Shown: piece after piece, positions 20,850-33,310 of the stretch | How the letters are laid out: each line of letters begins with the position of its first letter | Numbering within the stretch: the stretch's first letter is position 1 | Assembly (NCBI GenBank): GCA_012934845.2 | Contig: WNNJ02002922.1 | Coordinates: forward strand, 1-64,000 | Source: Pomphorhynchus laevis | Taxonomy: Eukaryota > Acanthocephala > Palaeacanthocephala > Echinorhynchida > Pomphorhynchidae | Direction of reading: 5' to 3' | Length of the DNA stretch: 64,000 nucleotides | Notes under the pieces: generated by a model | What the model was told of the DNA's origin: nothing | Databases searched by the model: none | Seen by the model: only the letters and a program-made list of their open reading frames with translations | Translations under genes and position numbers: made by a program

Positions 20850-21107
20850 AATGAGGCATTATATTTAATGCTAAAAATATTTTATTAAAAAAAACAACAA
20901 TTGCTGAATTCTAATTTATTAATTAAATTTATTTTAATTATATTTGTATTTTTTAACTTTATATTTTAATTTTTATAAAATTAAATACGCTAGCTGTATC
21001 ATTAAAATACCTCAAAAATAAATTTTTCCTCAACTGCTAATTTGTTAACTTTAATTTTTATTAAAAATTACAAGCCTTTGCACTATTTTATAAGTCATTG
21101 AATCTCT
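20850..21107. other. AT-rich upstream flank of mRpL32
   Basis: Very A/T-rich, no gene. The mRpL32 promoter should be here on the minus strand; no motif is certain. Confidence 0.4.
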
Positions 21108-21625
21108 TTGCTAAATCCAATGCTCCGTCAGGTATTAGTTATAATATTAAGTAATATTAACCAATGCTTTGCCAGGTATTTGGCAGGAATGTTCGTTAGT
21201 ACCTCCAAGACTGTCTCTATGTGCTCGTCTCGGATTCAGGTGTCAATGTCAATCCGGATTGGGGAAAAGATTATTCCTGATGGGAGGATTTCAACTATCT
21301 TGGGGTATTGTTCTCGAGGGACGGCAGGAACATCAGGGAGATTAATAAGCGGATTTGTGCAGCTAACGCAGCCACAAGTTCTTTATACAGGTATGTCGTG
21401 GTGAAGCGGGAGTTGAGTCACTGGGAAAAGCTTTCGGTTTGCCACACAATCTTCGTTCCTATCTTAACCTATGGTCATGAGCTTTGTGTTATAACAGAAA
21501 GAATAATATCTCGGATACAGGCGATCGAAATGAAGTTCCTTCGCGGTGTCGCAGGTCTTAGCCTTAGAAATAAGGTTAAGAATTTGGTCATCCGGAATAG
21601 ACTAGGAGTGAAGTCGCTGCTTCTC
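21108..21625 (+). pseudogene. LINE reverse-transcriptase C-terminal fragment
   Basis: Frame words FNYLGVLFSRDGRNIREINK, then VVVKRELSHWEKLSV and FVPILTYGHELCV, then RIQAIEMKFLRGVAGLSLRN form the thumb region after the catalytic palm of an invertebrate non-LTR reverse transcriptase. The upstream palm is absent and the frame shifts once near 21310. At about 21626 the sequence passes directly into a PLE 3' end. Clade not assigned. Confidence 0.65.
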
Positions 21626-22110
21626 AACATCAAACACAAAATAGTAAAATATATTAATCAACACAATATTATTAAAAATAAATTAAAAACAATTTGCGGA
21701 AATTTCTTATTGATGATCAATAAGGATATGGTTTTCTTCAAAATCATTTAAATGATTTAATGTATTCATATTTTAAACTAGGCTACTATAAAAATAAAAC
21801 CAAACAGAAAATATTAAAATATTTAAATCAACAAAATATTATAAAAATAAACAAAAATATTAAAAATAAATTTAAACTCTTAAGCGTAAAACTTTTATGG
21901 GTAGTAAATAATATACTTTGTATTAGAATAAGATGCACCAGTTAATCAAATTTAATCAGAGGAAATATGTCAATAGTATGTATTTGGTACCGCTGCTATG
22001 TTGGGTCGAGGAATAGAGGTCGAAATCTGACACATAGCAGTTCCTCCTTATGACCTCTAATCCATATTCTGATTTGGTCTCCTGGAGATAATAGCATATT
22101 GTCTTGAATA
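21626..22110 (+). mobile_element. PLE 3' ends, two partial copies, with terminal motif
   Basis: 21626-21720 matches the last codons of the PLE reverse transcriptase (IVKYINQHN and following). 21737-21920 repeats that region in another diverged copy, followed by the typical tail TAATATACTTTGTATTAGAATA. The family-2 motif is at 21993-22060: CTGCTATG, GGGTCGAGGAA, TAGAGGTCGAAATC, CATAGCAG, TTCCTC, CTTATGA, CCTCTAAT. Its stems are intact but CTGATGA reads CTTATGA. Confidence 0.7.
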
Positions 22111-23765
22111 TTGGCTTGTTAAACAAGGCAAAAATATCAACTTGTAACTTTAATAAATAGTTGTGTTACTTTAGTATTACAAACATTTTAAAATATAAAA
22201 TTTATAAATAAAATGTCATACATTTTTCTAAATAAAAATATGAGGAATACATTACAAATAATTTTTGGAATTAAACAAGTTTCGCTTCGTTTCTATAAAT
22301 TTAAAAAATATATAACGCGATTTTCCTTTTACATTTGTACAAAATACTAGCAAATGAAATTGTTGTTCACTCAGTTTGCCTAAAAAAATTCATACTTTCC
22401 TATAGATTTTAAGACGAAAATTCAGTAATACAATCAATTATTTTCCTACAAATGCGTATTTTTTATCCTGAATCAACACAAAATCCAAGGAAAGTGAATA
22501 AAAATATTGTTTTATTTTTTAGAAAAAATACCACTACATTCTAGAAAGATTATATTCTAACACAAATAAATTGTTCAGCTACACACTAAAAAATATACTT
22601 GACAATATTAAATTTCGTTATGTAACCAAATAAATATCATACAAGATGTTGTTATCCCTTATTCGTTATAAGGGATAGCACTCCGTTCATACAAGACAAA
22701 ACAACAGATCCCATTTGAGTGCAAGCTGACCAACTAAGTAATCGTGTATGTAAAGTTAGTTGAGCGAAGCTGAGAGCACCGAATATCCGAAAACAATGTG
22801 CAGGTGATTATGCCAGGAATTCGGGTGATAATATGTTCGATGTCGTGTCGATTTCAGCTCAGATACGGCAGTATAATGAAACCGAACGAAGATCCGATTT
22901 CACTAGGATCCGATTTCCCTAGTATCCGATTTCCTAGGATCCGATTTTCCTACTAAAGTAGGCCTAATCAGAAGAGGAACACGGACTCAAGAAATTTCAT
23001 ATAGACGAAGTACTCGCATTCCACGAAAACTTTAAATTTATAGATTTAATTGAATTAAAAAAAGGAGTATCATATACAACTTGAAAGGATTGCTGAGTGC
23101 TATTTAAACTGGGAGGCAGTAGGTGTAACTGGTAAAAAATTCGGTTTGGCAATGTTTATTGATGAGTAAATCTTTCGACTTATGAAAACTAGAAATCTGG
23201 ACATAGCAAATATGTATATTTAAAAATATAATATATCTGAAATATAGGCTTAATTATGAAATTATAATTATAAAAAATTAATAATAAATTAATTAATTTG
23301 ATTAAATAAATAAATCTAATTTGTTTGATTTTATGTAAAATTAAACAAAGGCACTAAATATCAAAATATTCACATCAAAATACGTATCGTACAATTTTCA
23401 AAACGTCAAAAATTTGGCTTTCAACTTTCAAAACAATAAAAACTTAGGTGCTGCGTTCAAGAAAATTTAATTAAAAAATCAATTGCAAATTTATTTGATT
23501 AAATAAATTAAATTTATTTATTAAAAATATGAGTTAAAATATTAATTATATTAAAATATAATTAATAATTATGTATATATAAACCGGTTAAATGAAAGCT
23601 TAAGATTATTTTAATAGTATAATAAAGTTCTGGCTAACTTCAATTATTAAATAATCATCAAGTTGAGAAATAAAAAAGAATTTTAAAACAAAATAAAACC
23701 GATATAAAACAAATTTGAAAGCAAATTTCACTTAAACATTAATTTGTATCTCGTATCACTTATTC
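22110..23765. other. Intergenic region, no gene; a few small repeats
   Basis: AT-rich. A short palindrome (TTATCCCTTATTCGTTATAAG and GGATA) lies at about 22648-22678. Four imperfect tandem copies of a GGATCCGATTTCCTA-like unit of about 15-18 bp lie at 22885-22950. No coding region is supported. Confidence 0.45.
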
Positions 23766-23769
23766 AAGT

Positions 23770-25662
23770 AATGCATTTCACAGAAGCTTCACTATTCAAA
23801 GATCTAAAATCATTATCGACAAATGGCATCTTGACCTAAATACAATTATTTCAATCTATTTTCCTTCTTAATAATGTTGTCGCTCAGTCGACATATCGCT
23901 ACTATCATACCAATGACCACAACGTAAGCAAACATTCAAATCGCTTACCGAAGAATTAAAACTTCCTCCTGACTAATCCAATTTTTATCTGCTCATATTA
24001 ATGTTTTAATTTGTTCAGAAAAATATTGGGTAATAAAAATTCTTTGCCAGGTTTATAGTTAATTATAGTTGATTTATTAAAGTTTGGTGATCTGATAATT
24101 AGTAATAATTAATCCAGATGGCCACTCCAAAGTGCCCTGATCTCGAACAATGTAGTTGAATACCGCCATGCCGACGCGAACAATCTCCTAAAGATGGCAT
24201 TGACTTCCGCTGACTTCCATTCACGGTTAGATCCCCCATGAGTCTGCAGGGTTGACGGCAAACGACCCGACGGTGAAACATTGACTCCCTGGTAGTCCGG
24301 TAGACTGCTTCTTCACTCGTGTGGATACCACAGCACCTAGCAATTTTTGCACTTCGGTATACATCGCGGATAGTGTGTAAAGAACGCCGAAACTATAAAA
24401 GTTCACAAATACGCTAACATTGATAGACGTCAATAAATGTTCACGCTTGTGGCAGTTGAAAGCTCAGGAGCAATCGGGCCACTTTCTCTCGCGTTTCTTC
24501 ATGAATTTGACACACGTTTAATCCGAGCAACTTCTGAACCTCAAGCCCGTGCTTTCCTGTTTCAGTGATCAGTGTAGCCGTTTAGCGGGGCAATGTATAA
24601 ATTTAAAAATGGAAGTATCCGATCTTATGAAGAATTTTTATGAAATTATTAATAGATAATATATCATTTATTAGAATCAAGCTTGCAGATCATCAGTAAG
24701 AACTGATATGTTATCAGATTTCGGTCCCTATTGGTTCAGCAATCATCAGAGGCATGTATATTCACCTATTATGTCATTTATAATAATTATCATATGTAAT
24801 TATAATGTGTATATTTACATTATATATAATATTTTATATTATATTTATTAGTAAATCAAATCACTTAACTGATACTTCATTAAAATTTAATACTGGAAAT
24901 ATTTGTTTTATTTGGGTGGACCTAAAATTTATTCCGTCTGCATTTGCCACATAAAATAAATTATATTCTAGTCTTACAAAAAATTTTTATCAACCGATTA
25001 ATTAAAATTGATTTAAAATGATATTTAAAAATGATTACAAAATGGTAATAAATGGATATAAAATATAAATGATTATAAAAAGATGTTCATATTTCATAAA
25101 CTACACAATTACTTTATAATTACATATATATTCAAAAAAACAAGCGATTTATTCTTGAGCTATTAACAGTGTGAATTTAAATTATTATATACAATAGTAA
25201 CCCAAACATCAAAATCTAATATTGGAAACAAAGAATGTGCACATCCAAATATTGATGTTAAAGCCCATTAACATGACAATTATTTTTTTATCCGAAATTG
25301 AGACATTTAAATATACAATTTACTTGACGAATAATATTAAAACAGCGAGTTACTACGTTATATTTATAACTATTAATTAGTAAATCAAATCACTTAACTG
25401 AAACTAAATATTCTGCGATACAAATAAATTTTAAATTCGAAATATCATTGTCGTAAAAAATAAATTCCATAACTGTATTTTTATAAACCGATTTAGAATA
25501 AAAAATGAAAGTCATTTCGAGGAACTACTATGTTACCATGTCGGCCCTGTTCTTCAACACAAATCTTAACCCGTACTGTGTGTTTGACATATGTGACTTG
25601 TTAAAAGGAGAAGATTCGAAAAACAACAAAAAAGTTGTCCGATAAATTATATATCGTATAAA
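23770..25662 (-). repeat. Left arm of a large inverted repeat
   Basis: This region and 55296-56930 are reverse complements of each other over about 1.6 kb at high identity. Examples: AAACAGGAAAGCACGGGCTT and GCAAAAATTGCTAGGTGCTG occur in both in opposite orientation. The left arm carries an extra segment of roughly 300 bp (about 23840-24130) that includes an mRpL32 scrap. Two family-2-like motifs, about 24690-24770 and 25525-25570, lie roughly 850 bp apart inside it. A short open frame (24433-24227, minus) starting MTSINVSVFVNFYSFGVLYT is shared by both arms but is not a known protein. Confidence 0.75.
23865..23970 (-). pseudogene. mRpL32: mRpL32 partial pseudogene
   Basis: On the minus strand it reads DLNVCLRCGHWY, the first CxxC pair of the bL32m zinc ribbon, and then diverges; the second CxxC pair is lost. 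Nucleotides ATACCAATGACCACAACGTA and GCAAACAT are identical to the functional gene at about 20573-20603. Only about 110 bp are recognisable. It lies in the segment that distinguishes the left inverted-repeat arm from the right one. Confidence 0.7.
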
Positions 25663-26410
25663 ATACGTAAACTCAGTTATCTGATTCGATTTATTAAGCA
25701 TTGCATTCTTCAAAATAGACGTAATTAAGATTGTCCAATAACAAACAGTCACTAAATTTCAACATAATTGCGTTGCACGATATGCTAACGTGTGATCAAA
25801 CAAAAATATGCATTCGAAAGCTTGACGTTATCAATTTGGTCTCATGGTAATCAGGATTAGTGGATTATAAATTACACTTGGGTTTGTAAATGTCCCTGCT
25901 AATGGATAAGTGTCTATTTGTATACGCATTGATTCACTGACAATCACCATTTGTTGATTGCAAAATACACCTGATTTATGGAATTATTCCTCCTTATAGA
26001 TAAATAGATATACTTTTAATTCACACTTAATTTCTTTATTTGTACTTAATATAAATGGAATATTTCCACGAATTTAATGTTTATATTTATAATTTAAACT
26101 AATTAAATTTTGACTAATTCAAGCTATCTTGATAAAACAACTACTTACACACCTCGTAATCGGAAATCAGCTAATTACAGTGTAATTACAATCATTCGAA
26201 CAAATTACCTAATTACAATCAACTTACAAGCGGAATCGCGACACTAATTGCTTTGCCTAGGAACCATCTGAGTTTATTGCACTAATTACAATCACTCGGT
26301 AATACTTTATCTGTTAAGTTCATACAAGATTAATATATACAATAAAGTTCTTACAATATAATATTCAATTAGTATCCAACAGCTTGAACACACAATTATT
26401 ATTGCATTCT
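25663..26410. other. Intergenic AT-rich region before the RLE LINE
   Basis: No gene. Probably includes the 5' untranslated region of the LINE starting at 26415. Confidence 0.4.
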
Positions 26411-26414
26411 CTCA

Positions 26415-29400
26415 ATGACTAAAGGAGTGCCATCAGATTAAAACAAATGCTGTAACTGTAATTCTGGAAGTGCAAAGTGTGTAAGATGCGTATGTGCACG
26501 GTCTGGTCGAACTTGCTTTAATTGTAATGCACGTAACTGCTGTAACAGGGATTATGTTCAACCCAACCCTAAAGGTGAACCTAGCCTGGACTTAGGAACT
26601 AAACATCAGGATCGTATCAACAGCATAGATCTATCTACTCTAAATGCAAGAATACAAAATACACCGAATGATACTTCGATCAGAACAAATGATAAAGTCA
26701 CGGAGACCGAGGCTGGGTTACGACAACAATTTATGAATGAACATTCAATGGATAAATCAACGACAGAAGTGTCAACTGAATTTGCTTCACTGGAACAGAT
26801 ATATTGTGAGGTTATACATTGGATCCCTAACCTGATGACATTACCTCAATGTAATGCTAGCAAAGAGTTCATCAAGCTTATATCTGATTGTATATGGAAA
26901 TTTAACACGGATAAAAAAGGTGTAAATGATCCTTTAAAGGAAATGGCTATATTATGCCACTTTATCCTCCAGAGAATAAAGAGTCGGGTTCATCTAATGA
27001 GAAAAACTCTAGAGCGTAGATTACAAATGTGGAAGTGCGATGATGTTTACAATCTTTTATGCGAGGCAAGATTTGCACATAGATTAATAATGGAGGGCGT
27101 GAAAAGTTGCAAAACCAATGATAATGCACAGGTGACGAAAATAACTATTAACTTGATAAAGAATGGTATGATTATGAAAGATGCACGAGCATTAAAAGAC
27201 ACCCCTCGAAGTATCTTATCTCTAAGTTCTATGACAGGAGGAAAGTCAGTACTTTCAGAACTGCTGCAGGAGATGCATCTGAGTCCGTCGAATGTGAACG
27301 AGGGGTTGCTATTATCAGAGAATATCGGCGGGTATAAGGAGCATCATCACATGCGTTTATTTAATATCGAACCGGAGGATGTTATATTTGCTGCCAAAAA
27401 AGCCAAAGGATCAGCAGGCCCATCTGGTATGGACGCTTGTAACTGGTACAAGCATCTCCTTACGGAACATTGTCATGAATCCAGCAGACTTACCTCGTTA
27501 ATATGTGACTTTGCAATTAAAATAGCAACGAAAACTGTAGATCCGCTGAAACTCATTGCATATACAGCATGCAGACTAATACCAGTAGACAAGGATCCAG
27601 GTGTTAGACCTATTGGGATAGGCGAGGTTCTACGAAGAATTGTAGAAAGAGTAGTAATGAAGCACGTAAGGGAGGATATCATGTCGGTTTGCATGGATAC
27701 ACAATTTTGTGCCGGGCAACGAAGCGGAATTGAATCAGCGATACACTCTGCTCGTCATGCTTTCAGAGAAGACAATAGTAGATGCATACTTCTGATAGAT
27801 GCTAAAAATGCATTTAATAATCTGAATCGAAAAATTGCTCTTCAAAATATGAAGCATTTATGTCCTTCGTTAAATTGTATTTTGAAAAATACGTATGTAG
27901 TACCTTCCCAGTTAATCTTGAGTGATATCACATTGTTGTCCTCGGAGGGGTTTACGCAAGGGGCTCCTTTATCGATGGCAGCATTTGCCATTTCTATTTT
28001 ACCTCTAATACATAAATTGCAAAGGGTTGCACTAGCTGCAACCCATAAATGGTATGCAGATGACGGTGCATGTGTTGGAATGATAGATGAGATAACACGT
28101 GTCTGGGAAACATAAAAAGCTAAAGGGCCAATATTCGGATATTATGTCAATCCTGCCAAGTCTACTATACTTTTAAAGGACGGAATCGTTGTAGAGAACG
28201 AAAATATATTAAACATAGACAAAGTTCAAATGAAATATGACAGTGTGAGATATCTCGGTAGCTGTATTGGAAATTCAGAATTCGTGGAAAATAAATGCTG
28301 TGAATGTGCTAACGTATGGGTGGAGGAAATGAATAAGCTTAATAAAGTAGTTGATTACGAGGCCTTTGCGGGATACATTTTACTTACAAGGGCTTTGCAA
28401 CACAGACAGATTCACCTTATTCGAACCTGCAAAACAGAATCGAACTGGTTTGTGCATTATCGTTCGTTATTATTTGAGAAGTTACTGCATAGGATGTTGG
28501 GCATGCATATTGACGACAAAGAAATGGAGAAGATTTTAACACTTCCGAATCATCACGGAGGCCTGGGAATCCGGGATATTACATGCACTTTAACCGATGA
28601 ATACATAAACTTCCTCAGGATTTGTGAGCCAGCAATGGACGGTCATTATGGAGGAGTTGCAATCTTTGCAAAAGGCCGTAATTGCGTCAATCAGAAAAGA
28701 GAAGGAATATCGGGTAATGAATGTAAAAAAGGAGGTGATCGTTTCCTCAAGAATGAATTTAGAGACAGTCATGCGAAATGCAAGTGTCATCGGAGCATCA
28801 TCATGGATCAGCCCACACAATGACATGAGAGAGCTATTCCTAAACTCTACTGAGTTCCATGATGCGCTGGCTGCAAGGTATAATTGGAATCACGCTTCTG
28901 TTGAGAAGGATTGTCAATGTGGAGTTCCTTTTACGGTCTCGCATGTCTGGTCATGCAAGAGTATGGGTTCCACTTTTATCCGACACAATGCCGTGGTAAA
29001 TGCGTTCGCACAGCTACTTGGATCCACATGTCATAATGTTATAAAAGAGCCTACGTTACATCCAGTAACAGACAATATCCTATTTGAAAAGACAATAACA
29101 ACAAGAGACAGAAATGCGAGAGCTGATATAAGCTGCTCTGGACTTTATGGGCACATTACGGAGAGATCCTTCTTGGATATATATCTATATCTATATATAT
29201 AATGTACAATTCACTTGCTCCGTCTTATGTTTGGTCTAGAAATGAATGCCCATTTGATTATCACGAGTGCAGAAAAGTCGCAAAGTACGAAGAGCGAATC
29301 AGATTAGTCGAGAATGCAAATTTCTCGCCGATAATTATCTCAACGGTTAGAGGTTTTGGAAAGACAACTGATAAATTATTAAAACGTATTGCCCAGAAAA

Positions 29401-29565
29401 AAAAGTAAGAATAAAAATGACCAATATGCCCAAATTATTCGCAGATCTCGGAATATGATATCCATTGTAATCGCGAAGACGGTTTCGATGACAATAAGGG
29501 AAAAATTATTTGTCAGACGATACTCATATACTTTACGCGCAGATATTAATACTACGAATAATTGA
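26415..29565 (+). pseudogene. RLE-type LINE (copy 1), nearly complete
   Basis: A long non-LTR element with a restriction-like endonuclease. It starts with ATG at 26415, meets one in-frame TAA at 26439, and is then open to 28112. N-terminal Cys-rich region: CCNCNSGSAKCVRCVCARSG then CFNCNARNCC. Reverse transcriptase: RPIGIGEVLRRIVERVV, LLIDAKNAFNNLNR (motif A), SEGFTQGAPLSMAAFAI (motif B) and KWYADDGACVG (intact catalytic YADD). After a single stop at 28113 the frame continues to about 28640, then shifts. A zinc-binding segment follows (CQCGVPF, VSHVWSCK, RHNAVVNAF), then ADISCSGLYG and the FSPIIISTVRGFGK tail. A TATATC microsatellite at 29178-29202 and an A-run near 29400 sit at two further frame changes; the last frame ends at 29565 with SRNMISIVIAKTVSMTIRE. 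About five breaks in all, so a fairly young copy. Confidence 0.8.
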
Positions 29566-30040
29566 TATAATGAAGAAACAACTTAGCGAGAGTAATTTCA
29601 AAGTCTGAACAAAAAAAACAATTTCACGGGATCCGTTTGAAGATTTACTTGTTCATAGGCTTATTTGAGGGGACTAGATTTGTAAATAATTTTTGAAAAA
29701 ATTATTATTAAAAAAACCTTTTTCGGTTACCCAAGTGCACGAAATCTAATTTGTTCATTAATGAACTTCCTATAATCTGTGAAAACGCTGCCTCACACAC
29801 CATTTCTTTCATGTTTGGTATCGTGATAAGTCAGTTGATATTGCAACGCATGAACAAATCACCAGTAAAGAAACTGAACGCGATTTTATCGAAACGCATT
29901 AACATCTGACGATGTGGCAACATTAATATTCTGCTCGAAGAAGCCAGATTCCTGCAACATATTAGCATGCAAAGGAATCATCCTAACTCAAATATGAGTC
30001 AAATATGGTGCGCTACCCATAGATTATTCAACAATGTGAC
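29566..30040. other. No gene; spacer between two RLE LINE copies
   Basis: Probably 3' untranslated sequence of copy 1 followed by host DNA or decayed LINE sequence. No frame or repeat supported. Confidence 0.35.
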
Positions 30041-30044
30041 ACCA

Positions 30045-30255
30045 CGATACCTTGCATACTCTTCCACACGCATTTTATTTTCTCCAAGAAGGACTTCCTT
30101 CGATATGGCACGACATGGTACGTGACTCTTTTGCACAAAATCTCACCGATATCTGCAACAATGTTCAAATTGAATCAATTCTGAGCCCAATTAATCCGGA
30201 GGTTTGCTTTATCAACAGCGCCACAACAAATGATAGAAATGCAAGAATCAGCATT
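30045..30255 (+). pseudogene. RLE-type LINE copy 2, left part
   Basis: Encodes the endonuclease-region stretch IWHDMVRDSFAQNLTDICNN, NDRNARISI, corresponding to FIRHNAVVNAFAQLLGST and RDRNARADIS of copy 1. It is cut at about 30255 by a CR1-group LINE and resumes at about 32835. Confidence 0.75.
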
Positions 30256-32815
30256 ATGTATCGATCAGCGTCGTGTATCGATCTCCGTCAGTAAGTGCAG
30301 TCACTGATCAACTAAAACTTATTTTACAATCGGTATGTTCCTCCCCACACTTTATTCTTTTGGGCGATTTTAATCTTCCACAATCTAGATGGTCAGACTA
30401 TGTCTTTTCTGATGGTAGTTCCACGGAAAGAGAAATATCTGAGTTCCTAGCTGAGGAACCCATGCTGATTCAGCACGTAAAGAACCAACTTGCTTAACTT
30501 CAAGATCGGATTCGGTACTTGATCTGGTATTTTCCAGATATGTAGGAGACATAATCAAAGTTGATCATCTCCCTCCTTTAGGAAGAAGTGACCACTGCTT
30601 GCTCTCCTTGACGGCTGTCCCTTATTCCAGATTCTGGTCACCTTGCTCAAAAACTTCCAAACGTCGTTGGTCGAAAGTGAGAAGAGAAGATGTTCTGAGA
30701 GTTTACAACCAATTCCCGTGTACTTTCATGAACACGGACAAGCTATCATTGAATATGATCACTGATTACCTACATAAATTATCTGATATTCTTGCCGCTA
30801 TGCGCGAATCCTCTTATGCTGCTAAGTCACTTGCATGGATAGATTTCAACGTCAGACAACTAATAAGTTCAAGAAATTGTTTATGGAAGTTTTAGCGTTC
30901 TGACTCTAGTTTCTCTGCCAGATATCAATATGTTCGAAATCTTTGTACTAGAGTGAAAGCAATAAAACGATGTGCATTCGAATCGTCTATCGCTAACAAT
31001 GTAACACGAAATCCAAAACTATTCTGGGCTTATGTTCGTCGCAACAGAACCCTTAACACAGAAATCAAGTATGTCCTTAATGCGGAGGGATGTATGATAA
31101 CTTCTCAGAGTGGTATTGTGGAATGCCTTGCTACGTCTTTTTCGCTACCGACAAATAATTCACATAGAGCTTCTATCACTTCGCATGGTGTAGCATTAGA
31201 GCAATCTTCGCGTTTTCTTCTAGTCACGATTAGTGAGATTGTAAGTCAGCTTGATCAGCTTGACCCATTTAGCTCTACTGGCCCTGATGACATTTCTCCG
31301 TTTCTCTTGAAGAATTTATCTAGATATTTGGCTCCTTCCCTTCTTGCTATTTTTGAGAACAGTTTGACCAGTGGATGTATTCCTGAAGTCTGGAAAACTG
31401 CCATCGTAGTTCCGATCCCAAAGAAATCCATTGCAATGGCTTGTACTGACTATAGACCAATCAGCCTGACTAGTTTTCTTTCTCTATGCAAAGTGCTTGA
31501 AAAGTTGTTCGCCACCCGGATCAGACATCACTTGAGGGAACTCGGAATAATGTCGTCTTCTCAACCCGGTTTCCTCTCTGGTCGTTCCTGCTTATCAAAT
31601 TTATTGACTTCACGCGAAATGTGGGTTGAGGCGGTCAGTCGCTGCTAATCAATAAATGCGGTATTCATTGACTTTTCAAGGGCATTCGATCGGGTGCCGC
31701 ATGAGAGCTTGGTAGCATTACTATTTAACTACGGCATTCCTGTAATGTTGTGTAAGTGGATTCAAGATTTCCTACGTAATCGATTCTTTAGGGTGAGAGT
31801 TGGCACCCATCTTTCCACTCCCAGACGCGTTTACTGTGGTGTTCCGCAGGGTACCGTACTAGGACCTCTGCTGTTTATTGTGTTCCTTAACGATTTGTTG
31901 CTGCGGATTCAGAGTCCCTGTCTTGATTTTGCTGACGACCTCAAACTATGGTCTGTAGATGATATTGATCCGCTTGGCATTTCCCTGCAGGAATACCTTA
32001 ATGAAATATACTAATGGAGTGAGGCTACTGGTATGAAGATCAATGTTGACAAATGCAGCCACATGAAATTAGGAAGGCGTTGCGATGACCGTCGTTTTCG
32101 ACTAGGAACTTCAATTCTTAATGTCGCCATGGAGTATAGGAATCTGGGTGTCATGGTGCATAGGACATTGAAATCCCGATCAAATCCAGAGTTTGCCTAT
32201 AGCAAGGCTTTGCGAGCTATGTACTGCGTCAAAAATGCATTCAATCGTATTAATCCATACGTCTTCAAACGGCTTTACTGCGCTCTTGTTCGCCCACATA
32301 TAGAGTACTGCGTGCAAGCAGTTTTCCATACACTAAGAAAGAGTTCAATAGACTAGAGTCAATCCTTCGTAGAGGTTCTCGAATGTGTATGGATGGATCA
32401 TATTCATATCGTGAGCGGCTTGAATTTCTAAAGATACCATCTTTGGGTCAGAGGCTATATTACCTAGACCTTGTTGCATTATGGCGAATGGTTAATGGGA
32501 TAGATGGGTTTCCCTCGTGCTATGTTAAAGTTTGTTCTCAGACGCGTCGTGGCCACCCGTTGAAACTATTTAAGTTTCCCCACGGTAAAGTAGTGAGTTT
32601 GGCTAGGCTCTCACATCGAGCATTAAACGCCTGGAACACGTTGCTAGGAGAAATAGCATGTACCAAGGACTTCTCTCAATTTAAAGTTCAACTTCGTCAG
32701 TGGGTTAACGATCATGGCATTCCGGATGTATACAATATTATGTAACCGCTATTTACTTTTTTTCTTTTCTTTTTTTTCATATTTTCCTAGGTGATCAGTT
32801 GAAACATCCATTTGG
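30256..32815 (+). pseudogene. CR1-group LINE inserted in RLE LINE copy 2
   Basis: 5'-truncated. It begins in the endonuclease C-terminus (PHFILLGDFNLPQSRWSDYV) and continues through the reverse transcriptase: TGPDDISPFLLKNLSRYL, DYRPISLTSFLSLCKVLEKL, VFIDFSRAFDRVPHESL, CGVPQGTVLGPLLF and CLDFADDLKLWSVDD (catalytic FADD intact). It ends with a C-terminal RRGHPLKLFKFPHGK-type tail at 32745. Stops occur near 30496, 30893, 31646 and 32012, and one frame change near 32355, about five to six breaks. The 3' untranslated part has a T-rich tract near 32757-32775. The surrounding RLE element is continuous across it, so this insertion is the younger event. Confidence 0.8.
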
Positions 32816-32834
32816 CTATAACTTGTAATACTAA

Positions 32835-33310
32835 TAATAATGTGTTCTGGCCTATATGGTGACAACACAGAGCGTACTTTTCTTAATATATGCGTTTTTA
32901 ACGGCCATGCTCAGTCAAATACTTCATGGAGTATAAGTTCCTGCTTTGAATCTTACTCGTCGCGAAACAGGAGCAAGTATCTTGAGAGAATACGAGAAGT
33001 CGAGCGGATTTATTTTATTCTTGTTATCCTCACATGTTACGGTAGAAACGGCAAATAGTGTAAAACACTATTCCAAAATATATCAGCTGAAAAGTCTCGA
33101 AAACATGGAACTTTGTACGCGGATGAATTTCGAAAACTACGATCTCACATCGGGATGTTTCTCGTAATGATGTTTTCGCGCTGCATCCGCGCTCCACGAT
33201 CTGCGATTAATCGTCCTTGTGGAATATCATACCAACGAGTCAAAAGTGCAGCGAAGGGGGATTTGAGGAGCCTGCTTATGACGAGCGCGAATCGGAGGTG
33301 GTAATGATGA
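32835..33310 (+). pseudogene. RLE-type LINE copy 2, right part
   Basis: Resumes with CSGLYGDNTERTFLNICVFN, equivalent to CSGLYGHITERSFLDI of copy 1. It continues with RSKYLERIREVERI and a C-terminal LRSHIGMFLVMMFSRCIRAP in a second frame. At least one frame change near 33055. Together with 30045-30255 it is a 5'-truncated copy containing only the endonuclease and C-terminus. Confidence 0.75.

Noticed and set aside
24227-24433. Conserved short protein MTSINVSVFVNFYSFGVLYT in both inverted-repeat arms
   Set aside because: The frame is short, its end differs between the arms, and conservation is explained by the recent shared origin of the arms.
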